The notes under the pieces were generated by a model that saw only the letters and a program-made list of their open reading frames with translations, searched no databases and was not told the DNA's origin. The translations under genes and the position numbers were made by a program. DNA of 9,609 nucleotides from an uncultured Sphingomonadaceae bacterium (GTDB taxonomy: Bacteria; Pseudomonadota; Alphaproteobacteria; Sphingomonadales; Sphingomonadaceae), in assembly GCA_946480515.1 (NCBI GenBank), contig CAMLKX010000059.1:1-9609 (forward strand), written 5' to 3'. Below, piece after piece: positions 1-8,880 of the stretch (positions are counted from its first letter, which is position 1; each line of letters opens with the position of its first letter).

Positions 1-1347
1 GGCGATGAATGGCGACGAGAGAAGGCGCGGGGTTGCAAGCTCGCGCCGCAACAGGGTGACCCGATCGGCCTCGCTCAGGGTGGCATAGTCGGCCACCCCG
101 GCTGACCTCAGCAGCTCACCCACGACCCGCTCATGAACGTCCGAATTCTGCCGAAGGTCGAGCGTCGCCAAGTGGAAGCCAAAGGTCTCGACCGCCCGAA
201 TCAACCGCCCAAGCGCGCCGCTGGTCGCCAGCGCCCCTTCGCCGGCACTGGCAAGCGAGTGGGCGATCTCCGCCAAGTCAGTGCGGAAGGCAGCCGCATC
301 CGAATAGGGCTCGCCCAATAAACGCGACGGGCGGCGCGGTTCGCTCCCGGTCAGCGTCCGATAGGTTGCCGCGAGCCGCGCATAAATTCCGCTGATCGCC
401 CGGCGATAGGGCTCATCACTCCTGGCTGGCGCGTCGTCGCCCGAACTGTCCGCGAGGCGAAGGACCGTTTCGCTGGTCTGGCTAAGCTCCGATGACATCG
501 ACAGTTCGGCGCCAAGCGCGTGAAGCTGCTCCAGATAATGATCGAGGATCGCCTCGGCGGCGCGTGAGACGGCAAGGCGGAGCGTTGCGGCGGTCACATT
601 CGGATTGCCGTCGCGGTCACCGCCAATCCAACTTCCTAGCCGAAGGAAGCTCTTGGGACGCGATCCCAGCACCCGCTCCCAGCGAGCATAGAGCGCCGGC
701 AGCAGCGGGACGAAAATGTCGCGCATATAAGCGAGAGCGCTTTCGACCTCGTCGGCGACGAACAACCGTTCGCGGCGCAACGGCCTGGTTTGCCATAAGA
801 GAGCGATCTGGCGGACAATCGCTTCCTCGATCCGGTCCCCGTCGGCTGTCTCCTCAGCTCCGAGGTCGCGTTGCCGCATCAATTCCGCGATCCGGTTGCG
901 GTGATCGATCATGCTCTTGCGCCGCACCTCGGTCGGGTGCGCCGTCAGCACTGGAGCGATCAGGGCCTGATCTAGCAGCTGGTCGATGGCTGCGGGATCA
1001 ATTCCCTTGCCGGTCAACGCCGCGACAGCTTCAGCAACGCTCGAGCCGGACTCCATTGCAATGGCCTGGCGGTCCTCGGCCAGGTTCGCGAGCATCGAGA
1101 AGAGCATGAAACCGCGCACGAACGCCAAAGTCTCATCAAGGCTGAGCGCATCCAGTCCGGGATCGACTCCCTCGCCGGCAGTCAACCCGCGGTGACGGTC
1201 GACCGAAGCCGCGCGGATATACTCGATCCGCCGAAACAGCGCGTCGCCGCCATAGATTCGGATGACATCACCGAGCAGCCGGCCGAGATAGCGGATGTCG
1301 GGGAGCTGGCCGATCGAACCAGAAGCTTGATCCCGCTTGCTGATCAT
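1..1347 (-). CDS. ppc: Phosphoenolpyruvate carboxylase, N-terminal half (3' end beyond the window)
   Basis: PEP carboxylase fixes bicarbonate onto phosphoenolpyruvate to give oxaloacetate, the main anaplerotic entry to the TCA cycle; it is a soluble homotetramer. The 449 codons in the window are open to the left edge. Residues 133-146 read VLTAHPTEVRRKSM, the family signature with catalytic His137 (His138 in E. coli). Residues 238-250 are GSWIGGDRDGNPN and residues 389-402 FGFHLATLDLRQNS, both strongly conserved PEPC blocks. The E. coli enzyme has about 880 residues, so roughly half is missing, including the C-terminal arginine-glycine catalytic loop. The ATG at 1347 is chosen because AGGAGGA (1354-1360) sits six bases upstream, and an in-frame stop lies just before it. 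The gene starts 45 bases after the pccA stop on the same strand, so co-transcription with sucC-pccA is likely. Identity is certain; function of the unseen half is assumed. Confidence 0.97.
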   Translation of the reverse strand, partial: MISKRDQASGSIGQLPDIRYLGRLLGDVIRIYGGDALFRRIEYIRAASVDRHRGLTAGEGVDPGLDALSLDETLAFVRGFMLFSMLANLAEDRQAIAMESGSSVAEAVAALTGKGIDPAAIDQLLDQALIAPVLTAHPTEVRRKSMIDHRNRIAELMRQRDLGAEETADGDRIEEAIVRQIALLWQTRPLRRERLFVADEVESALAYMRDIFVPLLPALYARWERVLGSRPKSFLRLGSWIGGDRDGNPNVTAATLRLAVSRAAEAILDHYLEQLHALGAELSMSSELSQTSETVLRLADSSGDDAPARSDEPYRRAISGIYARLAATYRTLTGSEPRRPSRLLGEPYSDAAAFRTDLAEIAHSLASAGEGALATSGALGRLIRAVETFGFHLATLDLRQNSDVHERVVGELLRSAGVADYATLSEADRVTLLRRELATPRLLSSPFIA

Positions 1348-1353
1348 CGCGAC

Positions 1354-1360
1354 TCCTCCT
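1354..1360 (-). promoter_or_regulatory. Strong Shine-Dalgarno of ppc
   Basis: On the minus strand the sequence is AGGAGGA, a near-perfect match to the 16S rRNA 3' end, six bases before the ATG at 1347. It fixes the ppc start and suggests efficient initiation even when ppc is read as the distal gene of a longer transcript. Confidence 0.85.
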
Positions 1361-1392
1361 GATCCCGCCTTAAGCTGCCATGGCGGACCGGA

Positions 1393-3414
<2,022 letters not shown>

Positions 3415-3452
3415 AGTTGGCCTATCCCCGCTGCGCACGCCCATCCGTTCGA

Positions 3453-4661
3453 TCAGGCGGGCTCAGCCACCTTCTCCACCTCGGCGACGATTTTCTTGGC
3501 CGCGTCGCCAAGATCGTTCGCCGGCACGATCGGTAGCCCCGACTGCGCCAGGATGTCTTTGCCCTGCTGGACATTGGTCCCTTCGAGCCGAACCACCAGC
3601 GGGACGTTGAGATCGACTTCGCGCGCCGCGGCGACGATCCCCTCGGCGATCGTGTCGCAGCGCATAATCCCGCCGAAGATGTTGACGAGAATGCCTTTGA
3701 CCGCCGGGTCGGACAGGATGATCTTGAACGCGGCGGTCACCTTTTCCTTGTTGGCGCCGCCGCCGACATCAAGGAAGTTGGCCGGGAACGCGCCATTGAG
3801 CTTGATGATGTCCATCGTCGCCATGGCGAGGCCCGCGCCATTGACCATGCAGCCGATGTTGCCGTCGAGCTTGATGTAGGCGAGGTCATATTTCGACGCC
3901 TCGATCTCCATCGGATCTTCTTCAGTCAGGTCGCGCAGCCCGGCGAGACTCTGGTGACGGAACATGGCGTTGGAGTCGAAGTTCACCTTGGCATCGAGCA
4001 CCATCAACTTGTTGTCATCGGTGACCGCAAGCGGATTGATCTCAATCTGCGAGGCATCGGTGCCGACGAATGCCTCATACAGCTTGGCGGTGACGTTCGC
4101 CGCCTGCTTGGCAAGATCGCCGGTCAGGCCAAGCGCAGCAGCGACGGCGCGGCCATGATGAGGCATCAGCCCGGTCGCCGGGTCGACAGTGATGGTGTGA
4201 ATTTTCTCGGGCGTGTCATGAGCAACCGCCTCGATGTCCATCCCGCCTTCGGTCGATGCGACGATCGCGATGCGACCGGAAACCCGATCGACCAGCAGCG
4301 CGAGGTAGAACTCCTTGGCGATGTCGACGCCATCCGTGATGTAGAGGCGCTGGACTTCCTTGCCGGATTCGCCGGTCTGGACGGTGACCAGGGTCTTGCC
4401 GAGCATTTCGCGGGCGTGCTGCTCGACCTCCTCGATCGACTTTGCCAGGCGAACGCCGCCCTTCGCGTCAGGACCGAGCTCCTTGAACTTGCCCTTGCCC
4501 CGCCCGCCGGCGTGAATCTGCGCCTTGACCACCCACAGCGGTCCGGGGAGTTGTTTCGCTGCTTCCACGGCCTGGCCGGGGCTCATCGCGGCAAACCCGG
4601 CCGGCACCGGAACGCCGAACTGGGCCAGCAATTCCTTGGCCTGATATTCGTGGATGTTCAT
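3453..4661 (-). CDS. sucC: Succinyl-CoA ligase (ADP-forming) beta subunit
   Basis: SucC with SucD converts succinyl-CoA, ADP and phosphate to succinate, CoA and ATP, the substrate-level phosphorylation step of the TCA cycle. The 402-residue length fits the family (388 in E. coli; alphaproteobacterial forms are slightly longer). The N-terminal [12 protein letters not shown] is diagnostic. The ATP-grasp lobe carries [17 protein letters not shown] at 44-60 and the metal-binding EINPLAV at 207-213. The C-terminal ligase domain has [18 protein letters not shown] (267-284) and [13 protein letters not shown] (324-336). The Shine-Dalgarno GAAAGGGG lies about 10 bases before the ATG. It is the first gene of the minus-strand series sucC-pccA-ppc. 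The alpha subunit gene sucD, next to sucC in many bacteria, is absent and must lie elsewhere. Divergent from carD, so its promoter must be in the gap 4662-4936. Confidence 0.97.
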   Translation of the reverse strand: MNIHEYQAKELLAQFGVPVPAGFAAMSPGQAVEAAKQLPGPLWVVKAQIHAGGRGKGKFKELGPDAKGGVRLAKSIEEVEQHAREMLGKTLVTVQTGESGKEVQRLYITDGVDIAKEFYLALLVDRVSGRIAIVASTEGGMDIEAVAHDTPEKIHTITVDPATGLMPHHGRAVAAALGLTGDLAKQAANVTAKLYEAFVGTDASQIEINPLAVTDDNKLMVLDAKVNFDSNAMFRHQSLAGLRDLTEEDPMEIEASKYDLAYIKLDGNIGCMVNGAGLAMATMDIIKLNGAFPANFLDVGGGANKEKVTAAFKIILSDPAVKGILVNIFGGIMRCDTIAEGIVAAAREVDLNVPLVVRLEGTNVQQGKDILAQSGLPIVPANDLGDAAKKIVAEVEKVAEPA

Positions 4662-4936
4662 CGCTGCTCAACCCCTTTCGCAATTGGGGGCCCTAAAGCA
4701 GATTGATTTGGGCAAGGAAAGCCGGGGAGGACCGAAAAGCTGTTCCCTCGGCTCTCCGAACCTGTTCACGGGACTGGCGATTGTGACAGTTCCATGCTAT
4801 ATGAGAGTCATAAACGGGCGCTGCCTGCCGTAGCGGCTCGTTTTTTGCGCTATCCGTTGGAAGGGTGAACGAACACCGCGGCACAATCAAGTAGCCGTGG
4901 TTCGCTTGAACGGACTCGGACGAGAAAGGTGAGATA
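4662..4936. promoter_or_regulatory. Divergent promoter region between sucC and carD
   Basis: These 275 bases separate two genes transcribed away from each other, so both promoters should be here. I see no convincing minus-strand hexamer pair for sucC. No protein-coding gene is supported; the open frames that enter it lack conserved content. A GAACCTGTTC palindrome lies at 4758-4767, function unknown. carD has its Shine-Dalgarno (AAAGGTGAG, 4925-4933) just before its ATG. Confidence 0.6.
4774..4802 (+). promoter_or_regulatory. Possible carD promoter with CTATAT -10
   Basis: CTATAT at 4797-4802 is a common alphaproteobacterial -10 form. Seventeen bases upstream is CTGGCG, a poor -35. If used, transcription would start near 4808-4810 and leave a carD leader of about 130 bases, with an imperfect GCTGC/GTAGC hairpin and six T residues at 4841-4846. 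This is a pattern reading only; other start points are possible. Confidence 0.25.
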
Positions 4937-5476
4937 ATGGCGGCCAAGGCCCTGAGCTTCGACGTTGGCGATTATGTGGTTTACCCCAAGCATGGTGTCG
5001 GACGCGTCGTTGAGCTGCAGAGTACTGAAATCGCCGGAACCGCGCTCGACCTGTATGTGCTTCGCTTCGAGAAGGAGCGGATGACCCTTCGCGTTCCCGT
5101 CAACAAGGCGGATTCGGTCGGCATGCGCAAGCTGTCGTCCGACAAGACGATGCAGGGCGCGCTCGACACGTTGAAGGGCAAGCCGAAGGTGAAGCGGACC
5201 ATGTGGTCGCGTCGCGCCCAGGAATATGAAGCGAAGATCAACTCGGGCGACCTGACCTCGATCGCCGAAGTGACCCGTGACCTGTTCCGGGCCGACGATC
5301 AGCCGGAACAGAGCTATTCCGAGCGGCAGATCTTTGAGGCTGCATCCTCACGCCTGGCACGGGAGCTGGCGGCGATGGAGCAGGTCGATGAGCCGACCGC
5401 GCTGAAGAAGATCCTCGAGATCCTCAACAAGGCTGCAGCAATTCACAACAAGGTCAAGGCGGACGAGCCGGCCTAA
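4937..5476 (+). CDS. carD: CarD/CdnL-family RNA polymerase-binding transcription regulator
   Basis: CarD/CdnL proteins bind the RNA polymerase beta subunit and the upstream edge of the transcription bubble, stabilising open complexes at rRNA and growth-related promoters. The 179-residue product has the N-terminal Tudor-like RNAP-interacting domain at about 8-66 (FDVGDYVVYPKHGVGRVVEL, then LRFEKERMTLRVPV). An all-helical C-terminal domain covers about 70-170. Trp90 in RTMWSRRAQEYEAKI sits where the minor-groove wedge tryptophan of CarD lies (W85 in the mycobacterial protein). The SERQIFEAASSRLARELA helix is also typical. The start has the Shine-Dalgarno AAAGGTGAG immediately upstream. A strong intrinsic terminator begins 26 bases after the stop, so carD is probably a single-gene transcript. 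It lacks the HMGA-like DNA-binding tail of Myxococcus CarD, so strictly it is a CdnL-type protein. Confidence 0.93.
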   Translation: MAAKALSFDVGDYVVYPKHGVGRVVELQSTEIAGTALDLYVLRFEKERMTLRVPVNKADSVGMRKLSSDKTMQGALDTLKGKPKVKRTMWSRRAQEYEAKINSGDLTSIAEVTRDLFRADDQPEQSYSERQIFEAASSRLARELAAMEQVDEPTALKKILEILNKAAAIHNKVKADEPA

Positions 5477-5501
5477 GGCCTTTTCTGCTGCACACCAACG
5501 A

Positions 5502-5531
5502 GGGGCGCTGGCGACGGCGCCCCTTTTTGTT
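5502..5531 (+). terminator. Intrinsic terminator of carD
   Basis: A perfect 7-bp GC stem, GGGGCGC (5502-5508) with GCGCCCC (5517-5523), closes an 8-base loop and is followed at once by TTTTTGTTT. This is a classic rho-independent terminator in the carD direction. It ends only about 42 bases before the ATG of the next gene. Confidence 0.9.
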
Positions 5532-5573
5532 TGCCGGCAATCGATTGTTAACCACACGGGGCGACAACGGGTT

Positions 5574-6275
5574 ATGCGCCTCGTCATTCCTACTCTCGTG
5601 CTCATCACCGCGCTCGCGCCAGCGCCGCCGTCGCGAGCCGCTGACCGCAACCTGAGCGTGACCACGTTTGAGAAGATCCGGCTGGAAGGGCCATTTCAGG
5701 TCAGCGTCACCACTGGAGTCGCGCCGTTCGCACGGATCAGCGGTTCTCAGGCCGGCCTCGAAACCGTGCAGGTAGCGGTTCAGGGCCAGACACTGGTGAT
5801 CCGCTCCAACCGCTCTGCCTGGGGTGGCTATCCCGGGAAGAACTCCGGTCCCGTGACCATCGCCGTCGGAACGCATGAGCTGGCCTCGGCAGCGCTGGCG
5901 GGGTCGGGAGCACTGACCATCGATCGAGTAAAGGGCCTGAACTTTGGCGCAAGCGTCGGGGGGGCCGGATCGCTGACCATCGGCAAGGCCGAGGCGGACA
6001 GACTGGCGCTCACCATGTCTGGATCGGGAACCGCGCGGATCGGTGGAAAGGCGGAAGCGCTGACCGCGACCCTGGTCGGCGCCTCGATGCTCGACGGCAG
6101 TGGACTCGAGGCGGAATCGGTAAAGCTCGTCGCCGAGGGTCCGGCAGTGGTCCGGCTCATCGCGACAGAGACGGCGCAAGTCACTGCAGGCGGGACCGCG
6201 TCGATTACAATCGCCGGGAATCCGGACTGTACCCTGAAGCTTCGGGGCTCCGTTCACCTCACAGGGTGCGAATAG
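5574..6275 (+). CDS. Secreted DUF2807 (GIN domain) protein
   Basis: This 233-residue protein matches the DUF2807/GIN-domain family (annotated elsewhere as putative auto-transporter adhesin head), whose members are secreted or surface beta-helical proteins of unknown role. Residues 1-22 form a signal peptide: Arg2, a hydrophobic run LVIPTLVLITALA, and a Ser-Arg-Ala end before Ala23. The mature part opens with FEKIRLEGPFQVSVTTG, the typical family start. It then shows spaced beta-strand units with G-S/A-G turns: LAGSGALTI (108-116), VGGAGSLTI (128-136), MSGSGTARI (148-156). The only two cysteines, Cys219 and Cys232, lie near the C terminus and could form a periplasmic disulfide. No transporter domain or membrane anchor is present. 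The start codon has only a weak Shine-Dalgarno (CGGG close by). A promoter would have to lie within or very near the carD terminator, or expression depends on read-through. Specific function unknown. Confidence 0.85.
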   Translation: MRLVIPTLVLITALAPAPPSRAADRNLSVTTFEKIRLEGPFQVSVTTGVAPFARISGSQAGLETVQVAVQGQTLVIRSNRSAWGGYPGKNSGPVTIAVGTHELASAALAGSGALTIDRVKGLNFGASVGGAGSLTIGKAEADRLALTMSGSGTARIGGKAEALTATLVGASMLDGSGLEAESVKLVAEGPAVVRLIATETAQVTAGGTASITIAGNPDCTLKLRGSVHLTGCE

Positions 6276-6320
6276 TCGTCAACGTGAATTGAACTTTGTC
6301 TCCACTTGGCAGTTGCTGAC

Positions 6321-6348
6321 CCACATCGCGGTCGATGATCCGACGTGG
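6321..6348 (+). promoter_or_regulatory. Leader hairpin overlapping the ribosome site of the DUF4383 gene
   Basis: CCACATCG (6321-6328) can pair with CGACGTGG (6341-6348) with a single A-C mismatch, around a 12-base loop. The last two stem bases are the first two of the GGAGG ribosome site (6347-6351). The arrangement could lower translation of the downstream gene, but a stem this size can arise by chance in GC-rich DNA. Confidence 0.3.
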
Positions 6349-6356
6349 AGGCGGTA

Positions 6357-6785
6357 ATGAGTGTTCGAACATTTGCGCTCGTCTGGGGGATTTTATTCCT
6401 CGTTGCTGGCGTGGCGGGGTTTGTCCCCGGCCTTTGGCACGCTCCCGAGGCTCACTACCCTGACATGGCGCTAAACAGCTTCTACGGCTCGATCCTTGGT
6501 CTGTTCCCAGTGAATCTTCTTCACAATGCAGTTCACCTGCTGTTCGGCGTATGGGGCGTTCTTGCCGCGCGTAGCGCCGGATCTGCTCGCACCTTCGCGC
6601 AGGTTGTCGCAGTCGCCTATGGCGCCTTGGTTGTGATTGGCTTGATCCCGGGCCTGAACACCCTGTTCGGACTGGTGCCATTGTTCGGCAACGACGTGTG
6701 GCTGCACGCACTGCTTGCTATCCCGGCTGCCTACTTCGGCTTCGTCCACCGCGAGGCTGGACGGGTCGAACACGTCCGCAGCTAG
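6357..6785 (+). CDS. DUF4383 four-helix membrane protein
   Basis: A 142-residue integral membrane protein of the DUF4383 family, function unknown. Four hydrophobic helices are visible: about 6-26 (ALVWGILFLVAGVAGFVPGL), 44-71, 81-100 and 115-130. The second contains NLLHNAVHLLFGVWG, the family's Asn-x2-His-x3-His signature, and the fourth contains HALLAIPAAYFGF with another conserved His. These membrane-embedded histidines are the most conspicuous polar residues and could bind metal or haem, but nothing here proves it. The ATG at 6357 is preferred over a GTG four codons earlier (6345) because GGAGG (6347-6351) is spaced five bases from it. It follows the DUF2807 gene by 81 bases on the same strand. 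Its stop codon lies one base from the stop of the convergent mgtE gene. Confidence 0.82.
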   Translation: MSVRTFALVWGILFLVAGVAGFVPGLWHAPEAHYPDMALNSFYGSILGLFPVNLLHNAVHLLFGVWGVLAARSAGSARTFAQVVAVAYGALVVIGLIPGLNTLFGLVPLFGNDVWLHALLAIPAAYFGFVHREAGRVEHVRS

Positions 6786-6786
6786 G

Positions 6787-8217
6787 CTAAGCCGCGACTC
6801 CGAGCAGGCTCGCGAGGCCTAGGAAGACGAGGAAGCCCATAGAGTCGGTGACCATCGTCACGAACACGCTGCTCGCGACGGCCGGATCGGCCCGTAATCG
6901 CTCAAGGGAAAGCGGGACCAGCACGCCCGCGAGTCCCGCGACGACGATGTTGGTCAGCATCGCCGCCGCGATGACGCCGCCGAGCAACGGGCGATCGAGC
7001 ACCAGCGCCACGCCAACCCCGATCAGGACGGCGATGGTCGCTCCATTCAGCAAGGCCACGCGGATTTCCCGCCCGACCGCACGCCACCGGTTCGAGCTGG
7101 TCAGCTGATTGGTCGCCAATGCGCGAACGGTCACCGCCAGAGTCTGGGTTCCGGCATTGCCCCCGACACCGGCTACAATTGGCATCAGCGCTGCCAGTAA
7201 CGCCATCCGGGCGATCGTATCTTCGAACCGGCTGATCACGGCCGTCGCCACCAGCGCGGTGACCAGGTTGGCGGCAAGCCAGCGGACACGGGTGCGATAG
7301 CTCTGGGTCACCGGCTCATTGATGTCCCCTTCGTCGCCCACGCCGGAGAGCAGCAGCACGTCCTCGCTCGCTTCCTCCTGGATGATGTGAACGACGTCAT
7401 CGACGGTGATCATCCCGACCAGCCGCCCCGACGGGTCGACGACCGCCGCGGAAATCAGCGCATATTTCTGGAACCGCAGCGCAACTTCTTCCTGATCCAT
7501 CTCCACCGGGATCAGAGTCTGTTCGCGGATCATGATGTCGGCGACCCGCGCCGCCCGCGGCGAGCGAAGCACCGTGGACAGCTTGCAGGTTCCGACCGGA
7601 TGATGATCCGGCGAGACGACGAACACTTCCCAGAAGTCCGTCGTAAGTTCCTTGCCGGCCCGCAAATAGTCGATCAGCTGACCGACCTTCCAATGCTCCG
7701 GGACGGCGATCAGGTCGCGCTGCATCAAGCGCCCGGCCGATTCTTCGGGGTAGGTCAGCGCTTCTTCGATGGCCGCGCGGTCGTCAGGCTCCATCGCCCG
7801 CAACACGGCACGTTGATCCTCGGCCTCGAGATCCTCGAGGATTGCGACCGCATCATCGGTGTCGAGCTGGCCGGCGATATGCGCCACCTGCTGCGGCTCA
7901 AGCGCTTCGAGCAGCCGTTCGCGGACATGCTCGTTCATCTCGGCGATGACATCGGCATCGACGATCTCGGCAAGCGCCGCGACCAGGCCCGGGCGCTCAT
8001 CGGCCGCCGCGAGTTCGATCAGGTCGGCGATGTCGGCAGGATGGAGCGGTTCAACCAGCGCGCGAGCGGTCTCGATCTGCCCGCCCTCCACCGCGTCCAG
8101 CACCCTCGCGATGAAATCGGGATGAAGCCGGTCTTCGGCATCCATGATCGAGTCGCGAGGGTCCTCGGCTGGGGCAGAGGCTTCCGCGGCGGGGACGATG
8201 TCGTCGCTTGCGCTCAT
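6787..8217 (-). CDS. mgtE: MgtE-type magnesium channel/transporter
   Basis: MgtE is a homodimeric inner-membrane Mg2+ channel gated by its own cytoplasmic Mg2+-binding domains. The 476-residue length is usual. After a low-complexity acidic/Ala start (1-30), the superhelical MgtE N domain spans about 31-155 (LHPADIADLIEL at 58-69; EPDDRAAIEEAL at 143-154). PEESAGRLM at 157-165 leads into two CBS domains, about 165-225 and 228-283. The C-terminal pore domain has five predicted helices from about 312 to 474, with the family motif GGNAGTQT at 352-359. VTDSMGF at 456-462 carries Asp458, which by position matches the ion-selectivity aspartate (Asp432) of the Thermus thermophilus channel. The Shine-Dalgarno is a GGGGG/AAGGA tract directly before the ATG. 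No Mg2+-sensing riboswitch is evident upstream. It runs divergently from the cyclophilin gene and convergently with the DUF4383 gene. Confidence 0.95.
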   Translation of the reverse strand: MSASDDIVPAAEASAPAEDPRDSIMDAEDRLHPDFIARVLDAVEGGQIETARALVEPLHPADIADLIELAAADERPGLVAALAEIVDADVIAEMNEHVRERLLEALEPQQVAHIAGQLDTDDAVAILEDLEAEDQRAVLRAMEPDDRAAIEEALTYPEESAGRLMQRDLIAVPEHWKVGQLIDYLRAGKELTTDFWEVFVVSPDHHPVGTCKLSTVLRSPRAARVADIMIREQTLIPVEMDQEEVALRFQKYALISAAVVDPSGRLVGMITVDDVVHIIQEEASEDVLLLSGVGDEGDINEPVTQSYRTRVRWLAANLVTALVATAVISRFEDTIARMALLAALMPIVAGVGGNAGTQTLAVTVRALATNQLTSSNRWRAVGREIRVALLNGATIAVLIGVGVALVLDRPLLGGVIAAAMLTNIVVAGLAGVLVPLSLERLRADPAVASSVFVTMVTDSMGFLVFLGLASLLGVAA

Positions 8218-8340
8218 TCCTTGTCCCCCTGAACGAACCGGCTCACTCCCCTATTGAGCGTCGTCCCGTTTGTCACCTGCGGCGCTTCCTTGTCCCGCCA
8301 CAATCGACTAGTCGCGGCCATCCCCCATCGGAGAATAGCA
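8218..8340. promoter_or_regulatory. Divergent gap between mgtE and the cyclophilin gene
   Basis: The 123 bases must hold promoters for both flanking genes, since each is the first gene read outward. I could not find a hexamer pair on either strand that I would defend. There is too little room for an M-box type Mg2+ riboswitch ahead of mgtE, and none of its conserved helices is recognisable. Confidence 0.4.
8330..8334 (+). promoter_or_regulatory. Shine-Dalgarno fixing the cyclophilin start
   Basis: GGAGA lies six bases before the ATG at 8341. It supports that start over an upstream TTG extension of the frame (8254), which would add 29 residues with no signal-peptide character. Confidence 0.75.
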
Positions 8341-8796
8341 ATGAGCGACGCGAACACCCTCACTCTCACCCTGTCCACCGGCGGCGACGTGGTCATCAAG
8401 CTGCGTCCCGACCTTGCTCCAGGCCATGTCGAGCGCGTTGCCGGCCTTGCCCGCGAAGGCTTCTACGACGGTGTCGTATTCCACCGCGTGATCCCAGGGT
8501 TCATGGCGCAGGGCGGCGACCCGACCGGCACGGGGACTGGCGGGTCGAAGCTCGCCGACCTCAAGGCCGAGTTCAACAGCCAGCCGCACGTGCGCGGGAC
8601 CTGTTCGATGGCCCGCACGCCCAATCCGGACAGCGCTAACAGCCAATTCTTCATCTGCTTCGACGACGCGCGCTTCCTTGACCGCCAATATACGGTTTGG
8701 GGGGAAGTGGAGAGCGGGATGGATTATGTTGATGCCCTTCCGGTTGGTGAACCGCCGCGGGAGCCCGGCAGCATCGTCAAAGCGACTATTGCTTAA
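8341..8796 (+). CDS. ppiB: Cyclophilin-type peptidyl-prolyl cis-trans isomerase
   Basis: Cyclophilins speed cis-trans isomerisation of Xaa-Pro bonds during folding. The 151-residue protein is a minimal single-domain form (E. coli PpiB has 164) with no signal peptide or membrane segment, so it should act in the cytoplasm. It starts with beta-strands TLTLSTGGDVVIKL. The active-site block is FHRVIPGFMAQGGDPTGTGTGG at about 46-67, holding the catalytic arginine of FHR and the conserved Gln and Asp. NSQFFICFDDARFLDRQYTVWGEV near 100-123 supplies the Phe-rich substrate pocket, with Trp in the VWG position where many bacterial forms have Phe. It is divergent from mgtE; no intrinsic terminator follows its stop until 8915-8947, 118 bases on, after a promoter-like segment. 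The ppiB symbol reflects the cytoplasmic cyclophilin type, not a proven orthology. Confidence 0.93.
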   Translation: MSDANTLTLTLSTGGDVVIKLRPDLAPGHVERVAGLAREGFYDGVVFHRVIPGFMAQGGDPTGTGTGGSKLADLKAEFNSQPHVRGTCSMARTPNPDSANSQFFICFDDARFLDRQYTVWGEVESGMDYVDALPVGEPPREPGSIVKATIA

Positions 8797-8843
8797 TCGT
8801 ACGCTAGAGATTAGAAAAATATTCTACCAACGCCGCTGATTTC

Positions 8844-8870
8844 GCACTTGCACAATAAATGGTGCAGTGC
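8844..8870 (+). repeat. Dyad-symmetric GCAC/GTGC half-site cluster (operator-like)
   Basis: GCAC occurs at 8844-8847 and 8850-8853, and its reverse complement GTGC at 8862-8865 and 8867-8870. The inner and outer pairs share nearly the same centre of symmetry (8857-8858). Within it, TTGCAC (8848-8853) and GTGCAA (8867-8872) are perfect inverted repeats 13 bases apart. The block overlaps the promoter-like hexamers, so it is placed like a repressor operator. If transcribed, it could instead fold as a 9-bp stem with an AATAAATG loop. TGCA-rich sites of this style recall PhaR (phasin/PHB regulator) targets in alphaproteobacteria, an inference only. Confidence 0.55.
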
Positions 8871-8876
8871 AATAAA
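8848..8876 (+). promoter_or_regulatory. Promoter-like pair ahead of the small RNA candidate
   Basis: TTGCAC (8848-8853) is 17 bases from AATAAA (8871-8876), which matches four of six -10 consensus positions. A start about 5 bases after it falls at 8881, precisely where the first stable hairpin begins. The surrounding stretch 8797-8880 has only 34 G/C in 84 bases, far below its neighbours, in keeping with a promoter. The -35 match is modest. Confidence 0.4.
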
Positions 8877-8880
8877 GATC

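Noticed and set aside
3415..3444. Ten-residue N-terminal extension of PccA from an ATG at 3444
   Set aside because: MFKKILIANRGEI is the usual family N terminus; the extension is unconserved in style and its ribosome site is weak.
4758..4767. GAACCTGTTC palindrome as an SOS (LexA) box
   Set aside because: The alphaproteobacterial LexA site is a direct GTTC-N7-GTTC repeat, and no second GTTC lies at that distance.
5454..6257. 267-codon minus-strand frame opposite the DUF2807 gene and end of carD
   Set aside because: It crosses the carD terminator and is antisense to a gene with a clear signal peptide and family match.
6288..6318. TGAAC followed by GTTG as an EcfG general-stress promoter ahead of the DUF4383 gene
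   Set aside because: Both elements deviate from GGAAC and CGTT, so the match is no better than chance.
6803..6814. CGAGCAGGCTCG inverted repeat near the mgtE stop as a shared terminator
   Set aside because: It lies inside the mgtE reading frame, the stem is only five pairs, and no T-run follows on either strand.
7387..8232. 281-codon plus-strand open frame opposite mgtE
   Set aside because: It mirrors the mgtE frame, and its translation is rich in Arg, Asp and Gly without a recognisable domain.
8254..8340. Upstream TTG extension of the cyclophilin
   Set aside because: A Shine-Dalgarno precedes the ATG at 8341, and the extension is neither hydrophobic nor like any known cyclophilin leader.
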